Positions 10,931-23,030 of a DNA stretch of 64,000 bases are shown one piece after another. Source of the stretch: Vanilla planifolia (lineage: Eukaryota; Streptophyta; Magnoliopsida; Asparagales; Orchidaceae); NCBI GenBank assembly GCA_023846275.1, contig CM043865.1, forward strand, positions 9,288,068-9,352,067. Direction: 5' to 3'. Positions within the stretch are counted from its first letter, which is position 1, and each line of letters starts with the position of its first letter. Made by a program: the position numbers and the translations under genes. The notes below the pieces were generated by a model, which did not search any database, was not told the DNA's origin, and was given only the letters and a program-made list of their open reading frames with translations.

Positions 10931-13900
10931 GAATCTTCTCAATTCTCAATTGATTGAAATTAACCAAAACAATTTTATCTATTTTTTCATTTTATTGCAA
11001 GATATAAATAAGTGTAAAGAATAGTCGGGCTAAATGAAAAAAAGTAAGAAAAATACCATATTCTAACCAAAATACAATGAATAATAAGATGTGTAAAAAT
11101 TAAATATGAATTTCATATGTGTCTCATACATGACTTGTTATAGAAAGGCTAAAAATATTGATAAATTAATAGAATATTTATATGGGCTCATTTTGGGTTC
11201 TTGCAATCTGATTCATGATTTTTAATAGAACTAGATATCTTTAATTTAGAGTTTATTGGATTTTCTTAGCATCATACTTCTAAAGGAATTAGTCTTATGT
11301 TAGTCCACAAAACTACAAAAAGTTTTTCATGTAAAGTTATACTCAAGGTAAATTTTTCTTAGACTCAGTATTAGTCATTCATTGTGAAAAAATAATTGTC
11401 ACACCTAGCCTTTTAGTACGTTCTTTTATTCCCAAGTGTAACTAAACTAATATATTAGCTTGTTTACTTAGTCATCTTTCACTTCTTAAGTTTAATATTC
11501 AAACTTATAGCTATGATCCCTTAATCTGATTATCATGCTTATAGTGTGCCATCCAAAATGAATCACTTTCTTTATCAACTGATGACTCAGTTGTATACAA
11601 AATTTGTACATTCCAGCCTAAGTAACTTGTCAATATGCACTAATGTGTTTATGATATCAAAACAAACCTATTAACATGTTATAAAAATCTAATACATCTA
11701 TTATGTTAAAGAATGATCATACAATTCACATGTCATCCAAAAATCAAATCTTTCATACAAAAAATAAAAAATATATAAACATCAATGTCTATAATAAATG
11801 TCTCATTCTAACTAAAGTTCATTAAATGTAAAAATAGAAGTCTATTAATGCAAAATTAAGTGATAAGATTGCTAGATGTACTAACTCTAAAATTCTCAAC
11901 TCTAACTCCTATGTAAGCTCTTAACTTTCTGGATCTATATATAATGTAAGGGACTGTGAGTTAAAAGGTTTAATAAGAAATCCTTAAATTAAGATATAAA
12001 AATAATAATCATTTATATAACTAACATATCTAATCGATTATAATCATTATCATAAATAATGATATCATATAAGAGTATTTTAGCTTACTAAATTGGTGCA
12101 AAAGATAAAACCATAATCATTTACCAAAAGACCTATCTTTAAGAAATGCCATCTTTTTTAAGATCCATTAAAATCTCTCCATCAACATAATCATAATATA
12201 GCTAATTAAATGCTTAGGGATTAATGTCACACTATTGATCTAGTAGTCCTTCCAACCCCATGAGAATCATGATAAAAGATGTGCACTTTCGTCTTATCAC
12301 ATGATCTAGTAATCCATAATTGAGGTTATGCCAATCACTTGGGCTAACCCAGTGGGCTTTAAGAGTCATTCATAACCACACAACATATTATTAGGTGCTT
12401 TAATATATCTATGATCTCTTATGACGTCCTATATAAACCACCTTAAGATTGCTAACACATGAACTAATAGTCCACACATTAGGACTTTGTCAATCATAGA
12501 GTTAGTCCTTTGGGAATTTAAGATTCCTTGATAAACACGTGGCACTTCATTAACATATGCTCTAGCAAATCTACAATCACCCATGATATCTTAAATAAAA
12601 AGACATAGTTTCATCGGGGTCTTTTACCATATGATCTAATAATTTATGTCAAATGTTACCTCTTTATCTAGTGAGAATTCTATCATTTGGTATATCTAAC
12701 CCTCTTATCTCTAGCTTGAGAGTCCAAAACCTAAGGTCCATGTCATTTTAGTTCTTATTATCATAAAGATTTTCTTTCTTATCATATTATCATTATTCAA
12801 AAGGATTATATCTAATTATCTAAGGTTACTCATTCAACCCTAATTTGTTATATAAAAAAATCTTAAAAATTTCTTAAAACCCTAATCCTTATATGAGATT
12901 CTTAATAAGATATTTTTACCTATATGGGCTACCATTTGAGTACTCAAGTTCGAAACCTCAACTTTAACATTTATACACATTCTCTAAGTCATAACTTTTT
13001 TTTCTAAACTTAGCTACACATGAGTTTTATTAATGACTCTTATGCCTTGCAAGAAAACTTAAACCACTATGCCCATCACAAAAAATCTCTTTAAGCCATA
13101 TACAACCCTTAAATCTTCATTTATTGTGTCCAACCTAAGTCTTAAGAACTTAATTTAGGGCTACTCATGATCTAACATAATAAACTAAGCTTAGTTTAGG
13201 GTTTAGCCAATATCTAAAAGAGTAATTAGCCTTAATCAAGCTTAATAATACTCTTAAGGCCAAACTCAAGCTCATAATCTCAACTAGCCCTCATTCAAGG
13301 TATAACCGAGAGCCTCGTTAACACAAAGTATTATCTAGTACTCAAGAACTCACCAAGTGCTTCTTGTCTTTATTCTAACCCAAAATTCTAACATTAGGGT
13401 TTTTACATATGTTAAGTCAAGCCACAACCTCATCATAAGACATAATATGAGAATTATCATCATTCTCTTTCATAGTTTTCTCACAATGTTCCTTATCTTG
13501 GACCTCACCTTCTAGGGTTACTTATGGCTTTAACTAAATCCTAATATATTTAAATTTTAAGTCTTAGACTTTTAAATTTTAAATTTAGAGCATTCAAATG
13601 TCAAACTCTAGCATATTTAAATTTCAAATACTAGGTATTCAAATTTCAAACCATAGGTTTTGTTAATAGTCTTATTTGGCCTTTAGACTTAACCTATGAC
13701 TAACTGATTCTATTAGCTAATTATAAATTTCTTAGTTTGTAAATCTTATTAGACCAAACCCATTTCTTTTTTCTAAGCTAACCTAAGATCATACTCAACC
13801 ATAGCCTTCTTTTAAGGCCATACTCAAGACTCTTAAGCCTTTACACAAGAAATCTATGAGCTCTCCTTACCTTACAAGCCAATTAAGGTCTTGCTAAAGT

Positions 13901-14869
13901 CTGTTTAATGCATTCAAAGCCCTTGGTTGAGCCTTACCACTCAATTCCAAGGCTTAACCTAAGGCAATTAACCCAATTTTGGTACAAAATTTTAGTCCTT
14001 AGGTTCAATTTATGAAGAAAAATCTACATGTAATTCATAATAATATCTCATGTTATATCCTAAAAACTATTCTTAAGTTATCATGCTAGAATTTCATAAT
14101 GTGTCATTGATTGATTGTGGTTTAATATTAAACCACAAAATTCATGGTTAGATCTTGATTATTCCAAGAAAAATGTAATTGCATTTTTATCATAGTAATA
14201 GATTAGCTTAGCATTATTCAGGTGTAGTTATGGTAAAAAAACATCTTTTTAATATGATTTAGTTATAGTTTCCTACTTATGAAGCATAGTTGCAAAATTT
14301 AATATAGAAACATCACAATGAATCATCTTAGCATGTAATAATCAAATCAACAAAAATCATGCTAACTTTTTAATCTTCTAAATTTACTACATTTGATAGC
14401 TATGTTGGTCTAAATAAGGCTTAAGTAATTACTTCACCAAAACTGATTTAAATTAAAGAAGCAATCACCTCATCATGGATCTGATTTTGACAAAACCTAA
14501 TTATAGTAACTACGATAGATCTAGGTTTTTCCACAAGTAATATAATTGCAATTTTTAATCTCGATGAAATCTAAAATACATTCTAACATATCTTGATTTA
14601 ACATAATAAAACATGTATAATCATAGTGAATCAAATTTATATCAACCTTAGGTAATCTAGGCTTCCACACTTGTGCATAAATCTCAATTCATATAGAAGA
14701 ACAAAGAATTATAACATGTATTCATAACAAAATACTCAATTATTAATCATAAACATGAATCTAAATTTAATTGTATAAGGGTCATCCTACCTTTGAGCCA
14801 TGTAGTGAACTTCTTCAAAGGATCTTCTCTTACTCTAAGCATGAAGTCCTAGATGAAATCTATGCTTAA
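10931..14869. other. AT-rich repeat-like DNA, no gene found
   Basis: No frame above 60 codons is present on either strand. A loosely repeated phrase of the type ATGATCTAGTAATCC occurs near 12238, 12303, 12461, 12559 and 12633, suggesting an old tandem array of about 65-100 bp. The interval is rich in words such as CTTAAGGCCA and CTAACC, as in plant LTRs, but no ends or coding domains could be fixed. Confidence 0.4.
13549..13660. repeat. Degenerate 22-bp tandem array, about 5 copies
   Basis: Units alternate around an AAATTT(C/T)AAA core followed by a short spacer containing TAG. Examples are TTTAAATTTTAAATTTAGAG, ATTCAAATGTCAAACTCTAG, ATTTAAATTTCAAATACTAG and ATTCAAATTTCAAACCATAG. Spacing is close to 22 bp. 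Confidence 0.65.
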
Positions 14870-15084
14870 TTAATGCATAAAAGGGGATGAGGGAGGGTGA
14901 AGGGGGGAGGTGGTGAATTGTGCTTTGAACTTTTGTTATTTTTTAAATTTTTTCTCAAATAAAAATTTAGCAATCTTAAAACCATTGATTTAATAATTTT
15001 TTAAAATAAAAATATGAAAGAAAATAAAAATTTTATAATTTTAAATTTTTTTTAATAAAATATTTTATGTGATAAAAATATTTT

Positions 15085-15086
<2 letters not shown>

Positions 15087-15146
<60 letters not shown>
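15087..15146. repeat. (AT)n microsatellite, 60 bp
   Basis: Uninterrupted AT dinucleotides. It continues as 18209-18220 on the far side of the inserted solo LTR, showing that the LTR landed inside the tract. Confidence 0.95.
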
Positions 15147-15150
<4 letters not shown>

Positions 15151-15187
15151 ACACCCCATTTTTCCTAGGCTGATTTTTGGCATACAC

Positions 15188-15211
15188 TTTTTTTTTTTTT
15201 TTTTTTTTTTT
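15188..15211. repeat. Poly-T tract
   Basis: Twenty-four consecutive T residues near the left end of the solo LTR. Confidence 0.9.
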
Positions 15212-16135
15212 ATATAGACAGCTCAGATCGTCCCATACCAACCTGAGTAGCCCACGAAAACATAGGATATAACACATCATTACACACCTACTTTCCTTAA
15301 CAATGTGGATCCCATCTCCCGGGTACACCGTCAAATCAGGTTCATGACTCCTGAATTAACAGATGGACTCGCGCAATGTTACTCCTACTAGACCCAATAC
15401 TCCTAACCCATACCGGTAGGAGAACCGATCTAATAGAAGTCTGAACCCCCACGGTTAAGTTCCATAGTCATGTAATGACCTCACCATCAAACAAAAAGAT
15501 ATATAACATCCACAATAAAATATGGCACTCCACACACCATACTCCAAGACAATAAAATAAAACAGTGAATGAAACTACATCACAAGAATAAGATCCAAGT
15601 CCAACAAGTGTAATATTATCCAACCAGACATAAGTCAGAATTACCCTCACATATTACATGACATATGAGAGTAACAATCTCATTAAATACATCCAACAGC
15701 AACAATCATCTAACCAGAATATCTCAGACAATCACCAATCAGAAATCCTTCACAAGCCTGCTGACCACGATCCCACCTAATCCGGTAGCGTCAAGTCTGC
15801 CGAGCCACTGAAAATATATAATACAGGAATGAGCTACGCCCAGTAGGAAAGTCAGCTAGTAAAACTCACATGCAAGAGAAGGATAATAGCAAAAATACAG
15901 GAATACAGCATAACAATGTACGGTGGATAGGCACTCTCAGTCCCAGACTCCGACCAACCACAGCCACCCCAGTCACACCAGAGTAGCTCTCCTCTGGGCT
16001 ACCAGGCAACGTGCCAGTGGGAACGCCCATCTCGAAACACGCATGGCGCCTAAGCACCCGACACCGCAGTGTCTCTCGTCAATCAATCTCCTGGAGACTA
16101 CAGACAGATCCAGTCACATAATCTCTAGCCAACGT

Positions 16136-16230
16136 GAGACACCCCTGCCACCCTAAGGCGCGCAGGCCTACACACTTGGCTAGCCACTGCGAGACACCCC
16201 TGCCACCCTCAGGCGCGCAGGCCTACACAC
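16136..16230. repeat. 55-bp direct repeat inside the solo LTR
   Basis: The 40-bp block starting GAGACACCCCTGCCACCCT at 16136 recurs at 16191 with one clear mismatch. It is a local tandem duplication in the LTR. Confidence 0.85.
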
Positions 16231-17760
16231 ATGGACCAGGAGAGATTGACTCAGCCACCGTCCCAAGGAGTCCTCTACCAACAACTTCCATAGAAGCTCA
16301 CGCCCCTACAGTCATTGCCAATCTCTAACTCCAAGATTCGGCAACATGTGTCCAGGTACAACAAGGCGTATACCAGTCTACATGTATACTGTGGAAGCTA
16401 AGTCCGAACCGCACAGTTACCTACCACAACTACCCTAAAACATCATATAGGGTCTATAGTAGTCCGGTCCAATATGCCAATCCATGAAATATGCCAATAC
16501 TGAATAAACTGACTCAATCCATGCCGTTGCCATCAAAGCAACACAATTGTCAATTACTGACTGTTCTGGTAGCATCCGTGTACCATACCTTTGTCTGACT
16601 GTTTCCAGCTGTACTGTCATCAGTGATAACATTTTTCCCCACTTCAGGAAATTTGTTCTTTACCCACTGATCTCTAGAATTTTCGAAATTTCTCATTTCC
16701 AAGTTTTCTGATTTTCCTTGAATTTCCTAAATGTAAATAATTCCTAAAACTCAATTATCGAGTTTTTCCTAAATTTGAAATATCAAATTTTGCATTTTAT
16801 CCATTTTTTTTCCAAAATTCGGAATAATTCCCCGAATTTAAAATTTTGCTATTCACTATACCGCGCCGAATCCCCTGAATCGCATCTTGCCACCGGTTCG
16901 GGCTTTCATGCTGAACCAAACCCCGCCGGTCAGTTATTAATCCGAAATTCAGCCGACGCTTATATATAATATTAATGATTAATATTATTATTATTCTCTT
17001 AATAATTCAACTAATCCCTAATTAATCCTTAATTCGTCTCCTTCCTTCGCCCGTCGTCCGCGAAACCCTAGCCGCCGCAATAGCCGACCAATACGATCAT
17101 TCCGTCGATTTCCGGCGACTGCGTACAAGGAGAACATGTTTGTACTATCCTAATGTTCCAATAATGTCGCTAATTTCCTAAGGTTCAAATCAAGTTTTCC
17201 GCCGAGCAGTTTCGTCTAATCCTCATGTTGACAATTCACGAAATTATAGTTCTAGCATTATACAATCATATTAACATGAATAAAGTGGCATATTTAAATC
17301 CTCATGCTTGGTAATTTTCCAATTTCGGCGAAACAAATTAACGTCCCGAAAACCCTAACATGCAATTTTCGATAATTTGTACAATTAGCTTCAAAAATCA
17401 CATTCGCATGCTTAGATAGAGATTTGCAAACTAATACATGCTTCAATTTGCTAATTATCTAATTTAAATATCTGAAATTCCTACCTCGAAGACGCCGGCG
17501 ACGGTGAAGCTCGTCCGCAGCTCGCCGCAGCTCCTCGCCGAACGAATTTGGTCTCAAACGACTCTCCTCGTTCCCGTGAATCTCCCGGCACAAAAAGCCC
17601 CTTGCCAGGCCGCCGGAATCACGCGCCGTACGCCGGGAATTTCCTCGCTATCGCCGTCGAACGAAAACCCTATTCGCTGCTTCGCGAGGGTTTTTATACC
17701 CCGGGCCGACACGGTGAACCCGTTACACGTTCGACACGTTTTCGACACGTGAGCACCCGA

Positions 17761-17840
17761 TACGCGCTGTCGACACGCTATCCACACGGTAAGCACACAA
17801 TACGCGCTGTCGACACGCTATCGACACGGTAAACACCCGA
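17761..17840. repeat. 40-bp tandem repeat, two copies, in the solo LTR
   Basis: TACGCGCTGTCGACACGCTA at 17761 recurs at 17801, and the following bases also match well. Related fragments (TCGACACGT) lie just upstream at 17731-17750. Confidence 0.85.
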
Positions 17841-19109
17841 TCAGCCGGTTCGATCTCACCCGCCGATCTCGACCGTCCGATCCGCTTATTAGAACGCACA
17901 CGCAAACTCACCCGGCGAACCGCCTCCGCCTCCGCTGAACCGTTCCGGTCCGGTTCACGCGCGATAAAAAAAACGATTTCCGGTTTAATTTAATTAGATT
18001 TTCGAATTTCTAAAAAATCTAATAAATCCAATTAAATAGGGAAAATTAATTAAAAATTCCTCGGTGCTCCGAAAAATTCCCAAAAGATTTCAGAAATTCC
18101 AATAGCCTACAATTGAGTTCCTGGCTCATCCTACTGTCGATTCGAAATCATCTAAGCCACAATTAATTTATTAAAGATCAAATACATAAAATTTTACCGG
18201 GTATAACATATATATATATAATTAAACATCATTAAATAAAAAATATCATAAATTACATAATAATAATGAAAATAAAGGTGACAAAATGTTTAGGTGGTTC
18301 AACCTAACTTATACCTACATCCACCCTAATCAACCCGGTCAAGATTCTACTGACAAAACTACCCTCCTTCACCATAGTAGGTAGAGATAACCTTTACAAA
18401 CCATACTTTTTTATTTCAAAAAGTAGATGTTCACTTTCATTATCTCAAATATTAAAACTCACAATATTGAAACATAATATAAAATATTAATTAATCATAG
18501 TACTTTATTATACACTTGTAAAAGTATATGTGATATAAGTTTATAGATTATGACATTGAAATATTAATACATATATAAAAAGCTTAAAATAGTATAAAGA
18601 AATTAAATCAAAAGATTTATTAACGTGCACTAATATTATTAAGAAAAATAAAATCAAGAAAGATATTATATTAATATGATATTTTTTGGAAAAATAAAAA
18701 ACAAATAAGAAAATAAAAAATCAATTATAAAGAAGTCACCAATAAGATATACAATCGAAGAGAATACTGAAGCAAGAAAGAAAAAATGAGTTGCAAAACA
18801 AAGGCATCAAAATTGGATTATAATTTTTAATGTTGCTTCTTCTCTACTTAAATAAATTGTAGTAAGGTAAATCATCAATCATCTAACTCTTAAAGTTCTT
18901 TTATTTATATTATAATATTTTAGACTAAAATAAAATTATTCTAATATTTAGAAAGGGTCATCCAAAATAGTCATTAATATTTTAGAGTTTAAACAAGCAC
19001 AAACAATTTTCTAGAATGTTGATTATGACTAGAAACAACCACCACCATTTGATTTGGGTAGATAGTATAAGAGATTCTTGATCAAAATATTGAATAAAGG
19101 ATTCAGATC

Positions 19110-19465
19110 TAATCTAAGTGAGACTTGGTTTATATCATTAAATTTTGTGTACTATATCAATGAGGTTGATGCATAAGGGCATTATTCACAAAGATAAAGA
19201 TGACCTTAATTGTTCAATTGAGCTTTATAGATGCATAACTAGATGAAATGACATTATTCACAAACGTGGAGAAGATCTTAAATGTTTGATCATGTTTTAC
19301 GAATAGATGATAGGATAAAAATTACTATTCAAAATGGTGAAACTGATCTCATCTATTTGATTAGGCTTATTAGATGGACAGTTAGATGGAATCTATTATT
19401 CACAAAAAAGAACACAATTTGGACTGCTTGATTGTGATCAGACGATACTGGTTTACCCAAATCTG
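19110..19465. repeat. Tandem 71-72-bp repeat in the SIRE-like LTR
   Basis: The landmark (T/C)ATTCA(C/A)AA recurs at about 19181, 19253, 19324 and 19395, spacing 72, 71 and 71 bp. Neighbouring sequence (TTAGATGG(A/C) or TAGATGAAA before it, TTTGAT or GTTTGATC after it) repeats with it. The array lies just left of the conserved promoter-like motif pair, in the putative U3/R part. Confidence 0.75.
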
Positions 19466-19487
19466 GAAGCAAACAGGGTTGATTTTA

Positions 19488-19530
19488 AGTCTCATATTGC
19501 AAACATATACATGATGTTTGGCATTATAAT
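19488..19530 (-). promoter_or_regulatory. Conserved AGTC...TTATAAT motif pair of SIRE-like LTR
   Basis: AGTCTCAT starts at 19488 and TTATAAT at 19524, exactly 36 bp apart. The same spacing occurs in three other related LTRs (24246/24282, 34252/34288, 42201/42237). Read on the minus strand, the element's sense strand, ATTATAA is a plausible TATA box and the GACT-containing block would lie at the transcription start. Confidence 0.6.
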
Positions 19531-19616
19531 ACTTCTTCTCAGCTTATAGGTTAGTCAAATAAGGTTATTTATCTCCTAGTGCTCTTAAAAGTTAAGACCC
19601 AAGTCACTTACATATA

Positions 19617-19620
<4 letters not shown>

Positions 19621-19694
<74 letters not shown>
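19621..19694. repeat. (AT)n microsatellite, 74 bp
   Basis: Uninterrupted AT dinucleotides inside the SIRE-like LTR. Confidence 0.95.
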
Positions 19695-19702
<8 letters not shown>

Positions 19703-20443
19703 GTTTGATTTGACTTGATCTATTACTTAATAATTTTGTGTCCTACTTGATATGTTATGCCTAAGATGGTTTAGGAGTTATTTTCTTAACCAAATTTACC
19801 CCAAGTCATTAATAGAATTTATGACCTGACTGAGACTTGGACTTGACCCAATTTGGTTCACTCATTCTCTTGACCTATGACTCCCTAAGGCTCAATATCC
19901 TAGGCTACTTGGCCTAAGCCTTTAGGCTTGGTAGTGTGTGGGTTCTTAAGTAGAATTTTTTTATTTTATTTTATTAAATCATATTTTATAGTTTATTTTT
20001 TTACTTTTAAAACATTTTTGTAGCTATTAAAATAACAAAATATTTTTACAAGTACACTAAAATAATAATGCATAAGAAATTAATGATCATGCAAGTGAAT
20101 GAATAGTATTATACAACCTAATTATGTCCTATATAAAAGACCTGAGTGTTTTAATTATACCCATGGCTTCTAAATGGCATGGTAATATTTATCATACATT
20201 ACATTTAGTTCACATGGACCAAGATCTAATAGAGTGAGTTGAATCTAAGTATTTCATTCAAAATATTTTTGTTAACATTTTAATACAAATTGACACTACA
20301 TATAATACATCCTTAGAACATGCAATATATTTAGTTTATTTTTTGTTGGTAACAACTATTTTGACTAGATCTTAAGATGACTGAATATAACAATTAGAGA
20401 ACCATTGGTGACATTTGGAGCCATTGGAAGACATACTAAACTC

Positions 20444-20450
20444 TATAAAA
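20444..20450 (+). promoter_or_regulatory. TATA box of + strand LTR remnant
   Basis: TATAAAA preceded by CTC and followed by GG, a consensus-quality plant TATA box, about 730 bp before the LTR-end signature. It probably no longer drives a functional element. Confidence 0.45.
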
Positions 20451-20754
20451 GGTCTCCAAAAGTAAAGAAAAATCTATGAACAATTATGCATAATTTAAAA
20501 GGACATCTCTTGAAGAACATTATTAAACTTGAAGATTTTGTTAGAAAACATGGTTATAGAAATAGATGGTAGTCTCCATCCTTCTTAGCCTCCTCCTTAT
20601 GAGCAATTTTCTCATTAACCTAAGTTAAATAATTCTTCCCAAATAGTTTACATTGATTTAGTCTCTTTTGATATTATCATCAAATTATAGGACGCTTATA
20701 TTTGAGCCTTTATATTGTAAGTTTCATCCATTATTAGGACTTGAGCTTTTCATT

Positions 20755-20945
20755 TTAACTTGGTCTATTGTCCACTTTGTAGGGTCTTTTGACCTGGTGA
20801 TTATAGGGTGCTTTAACTTATTTTGTAGTCTTTTTTAGGTTAATATTTTGGAGAGACTTTTGGCTTGGTTATATGGGTCCTTTGGCCCAACGCTTGTAGG
20901 TTATTTTGGCTTAATGTTTGTAGAGTTTTTTTTTGGTCCATTGTG
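20755..20945. repeat. Degenerate ~24-bp minisatellite in LTR
   Basis: Units of the type CTTTTGGCTTGGTTATATGG, CCTTTGGCCCAACGCTTGTA, ATTTTGGCTTAATGTTTGTA and CTTTTGACCTGGTGATTATA follow one another at about 22-26 bp. The same family of units occurs at 22637-22790. Confidence 0.7.
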
Positions 20946-22019
20946 ATGTTTTGTTTACTTATTTATATAAAAGAAATTTTAATGTTTCATTAGACTTTGA
21001 TCTAACTTCGGATCAAACCACTTAATAATATATTATATCATTCGCTTCAATACATCCTCACATAATGTATTTTGAAGTTAAGAAAAGTTTAAAAAATAAG
21101 AATAAGAGAAATTAAGAAACTTAAAAAACTATTATTATTTGTTCTTTTGTTTATTAAGTTTGAATTTTTTGTAATTTACCCTCCTCTTGTGTGAACATCT
21201 TTTTCTCCTATTATAACACTTGACATACCATATTTATTTAAATTTATGAATTTTTCTTGTGCTTTTTATGTCGTGATAGTTAAAAACATTTTTTAATCTA
21301 TTCTAACTAATCAAGAAATTTATAAGCTCTATATAAATAATTAAATATAGTTGTCTTAATCTTAGTACTATTATATAAATCAAAATAGATATTTTTATGA
21401 TTTGTAAGAATTTGTTATGTGTGTTCTAACTTGTGATCTACCAACCTTTTAAATGTAGTTGTAGCTTCTACTTAATCTTGCATGTCATTAAAATTGGTTT
21501 TTCATCTTAGTAACATAATTCAAAATACTAACATTTTAATTTCAAGTTCTTTTAAGTAAAATAATAATGTAAATAAAGATATGTTAACATAATTAAATTT
21601 ATTAAATAATGATTACATTGCGAAAAAAATATAAAAAAATTATGTAATTTGGTTTTAATAAATAACAAACTAAGAGTAATAACATAGCATTTGCATAGTT
21701 GCCTTTTAGTTTTCCTTAGAAATTAAACTCAAGCAATAAGACCAATGACATTTTAAGTGGGATAAAAATGTCAATGTGAAAATCTCTATGAATTATCTTT
21801 CATAGTAAGTCACATCATATGTTAAGACAACCTATTTAGATTTAAAAAAGATTGAATTAAGTGAGATTTATATTAGTTAAATTAGTTATTAATTCATGAA
21901 GAACTCAGCATATAATATGATAAATTAATATTTTGATTGAAAAAAGCATTAGTCAGGAATAATCCTAAGTAATATGGCTATTTATACTTTTTGTACATGT
22001 ATAATTTTGTTATTGTATA

Positions 22020-23030
22020 AGTGCATTGATGGCCTGTATTGGGTTTTAGTTATTTTTAATCTTTCATATAATATGATGTCATCTTTCATACTTATATGAT
22101 ACATTCATTAGGAGGACTAACCAAGAGATCAAATTAAGTGATGAGAGTAATTAGAATTTGTTATATTATTATACTTTTATAATCACTTGATCATAAAGTA
22201 TGGTCAGTTTAGGATTTGAGTAATAACTAGTTTAATTAGTTTCTCATAAAATCATTAAAGAGAGCTTTGAAGTGGTTTGAGAGATTGAAAAGAGTTATTT
22301 AATAATATCCAAATATGAGAGAAAAGACTAATGCTTCACTTATCATTTGAAATAACTTTTAATTAAAATCATCTTATAATTAGAGGGCTTAGAGGAAGTA
22401 AAGGTTGCTAGTTTCTTATAATCCCTCATCTTATCAACCATCATTTCATCCTTATTTAGAGAGCTATGTTGCATGCTTTAATATGCTTTTTCTTTTAATA
22501 GTATGGTATGCATTAGTTGGTTATTGTAATCATGCTAGTGTGCATCTTTCTTAATTATGAATTTAGTTATAAGATTATTGTAATTATGTTTTACTTTGAT
22601 TTGCTTATCCCATTATTACGACTCTTACTTATTCTCTTATTAGCTTTTATTAAGTAAGTGTATTAGCTTTGATTAAGTACATTATAAGCTTCTATCAAGT
22701 CAATATTTTAGGATTTTATCGAGCTAATTTTGTAGGCTTTATTTAGCCAATTCTATAGGCTTTAACTAAGCAAGTGTTCTTAGTAGATCGCTAACTATTT
22801 GGTTAGGGATAGATGTAGATTTGATTTTTTATCAAACTACTTAAAACTCTTATATATACTTTATTTGTTGTACAAAATAACTAATTTTTTAAAACTTAAC
22901 AATATTTCATAAAATAATTAGTACAAGAGATAATAAGATTAAGAATCTTGAAGTATTCTATTATAAAGTTATTTTAAGTTATTTGTGTTGGGTTAAAGTT
23001 TTTAAACTTCTCTAATTTACTCTCCTCTTT
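22020..23030 (+). mobile_element. SIRE-like LTR remnant, + orientation, second copy
   Basis: The right end reads CTAATTTACTCTCCTCTTT (23010-23028), a decayed form of the LTR-end signature. It shares a minisatellite and adjacent blocks with the LTR at 20.3-21.2 kb. The two copies are about 1.8 kb apart end to end, so they may be the LTRs of one element that lost most of its interior. The left boundary is approximate. Confidence 0.45.
22637..22790. repeat. Degenerate 22-24-bp minisatellite, about 6 copies
   Basis: Successive units begin TTTTATTAAG, TTTGATTAAG, TTCTATCAAG, TTTTATCGAG, TTTATTTAGC and TTTAACTAAG and mostly end in TAGG or TAGC. Unit length is 22-24 bp. Confidence 0.75.

Larger units (their letters stand above)
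15147..18208. mobile_element. Solo LTR, 3.06 kb, probably Ty3/gypsy
   Basis: The segment begins TGTTACACCCC and ends GGGTATAACA, so it has TG...CA ends inside a short imperfect inverted repeat (TGTTAcACCC / GGGTaTAACA). The five bases on each side read TATAT, compatible with a 5-bp target duplication but not proof, because the target is an (AT)n tract. Composition differs sharply from the flanks: the middle (16.8-17.95 kb) is GC-rich with many CG dinucleotides. No gag, pol, primer-binding site or polypurine tract is present. Long LTRs of this type are typical of Tekay/Del-like gypsy elements (family guess). A TATA-like run at 16961-16970 could be its promoter in the minus orientation. All short frames inside are chance. 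Confidence 0.8.
14870..20050 (-). mobile_element. SIRE/Maximus-like LTR, split by a younger solo LTR
   Basis: The left end carries the family signature GGGGGGAGGTGGTGAATTGTG (14904 region), the reverse of the LTR end AATTCACCCCC-CTCTTG. After the inserted LTR (15147-18208) the same sequence resumes with TTTAGGTGGTTCAACCTAA and CCTACATCCACCCTAATCAA (18289-18335), which is shared with the LTR at 23.4-24.9 kb. Orientation is taken from the related minus-strand element at 41-45.9 kb. The right end, about 20.05 kb, is uncertain. No coding domain is visible inside. Confidence 0.65.
20340..21200 (+). mobile_element. SIRE-like LTR remnant, + orientation
   Basis: The right end reads AATTTACCCTCCTCTTGTG (21175-21193), the + strand form of the family's LTR-end signature. 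A good TATA box (CTCTATAAAAGG) lies at 20441-20452. A block shared with 22.8-22.9 kb (TTTGATC...ATCAAACCACTTAA) marks it as a relative of the LTR at 22.0-23.0 kb. No coding domain was recognised between the two. The left boundary is approximate. Confidence 0.5.

Noticed and set aside
15923..17911. Several 60-94-aa frames as small genes
   Set aside because: They fall inside the solo LTR, overlap one another on both strands and include tandem repeats.
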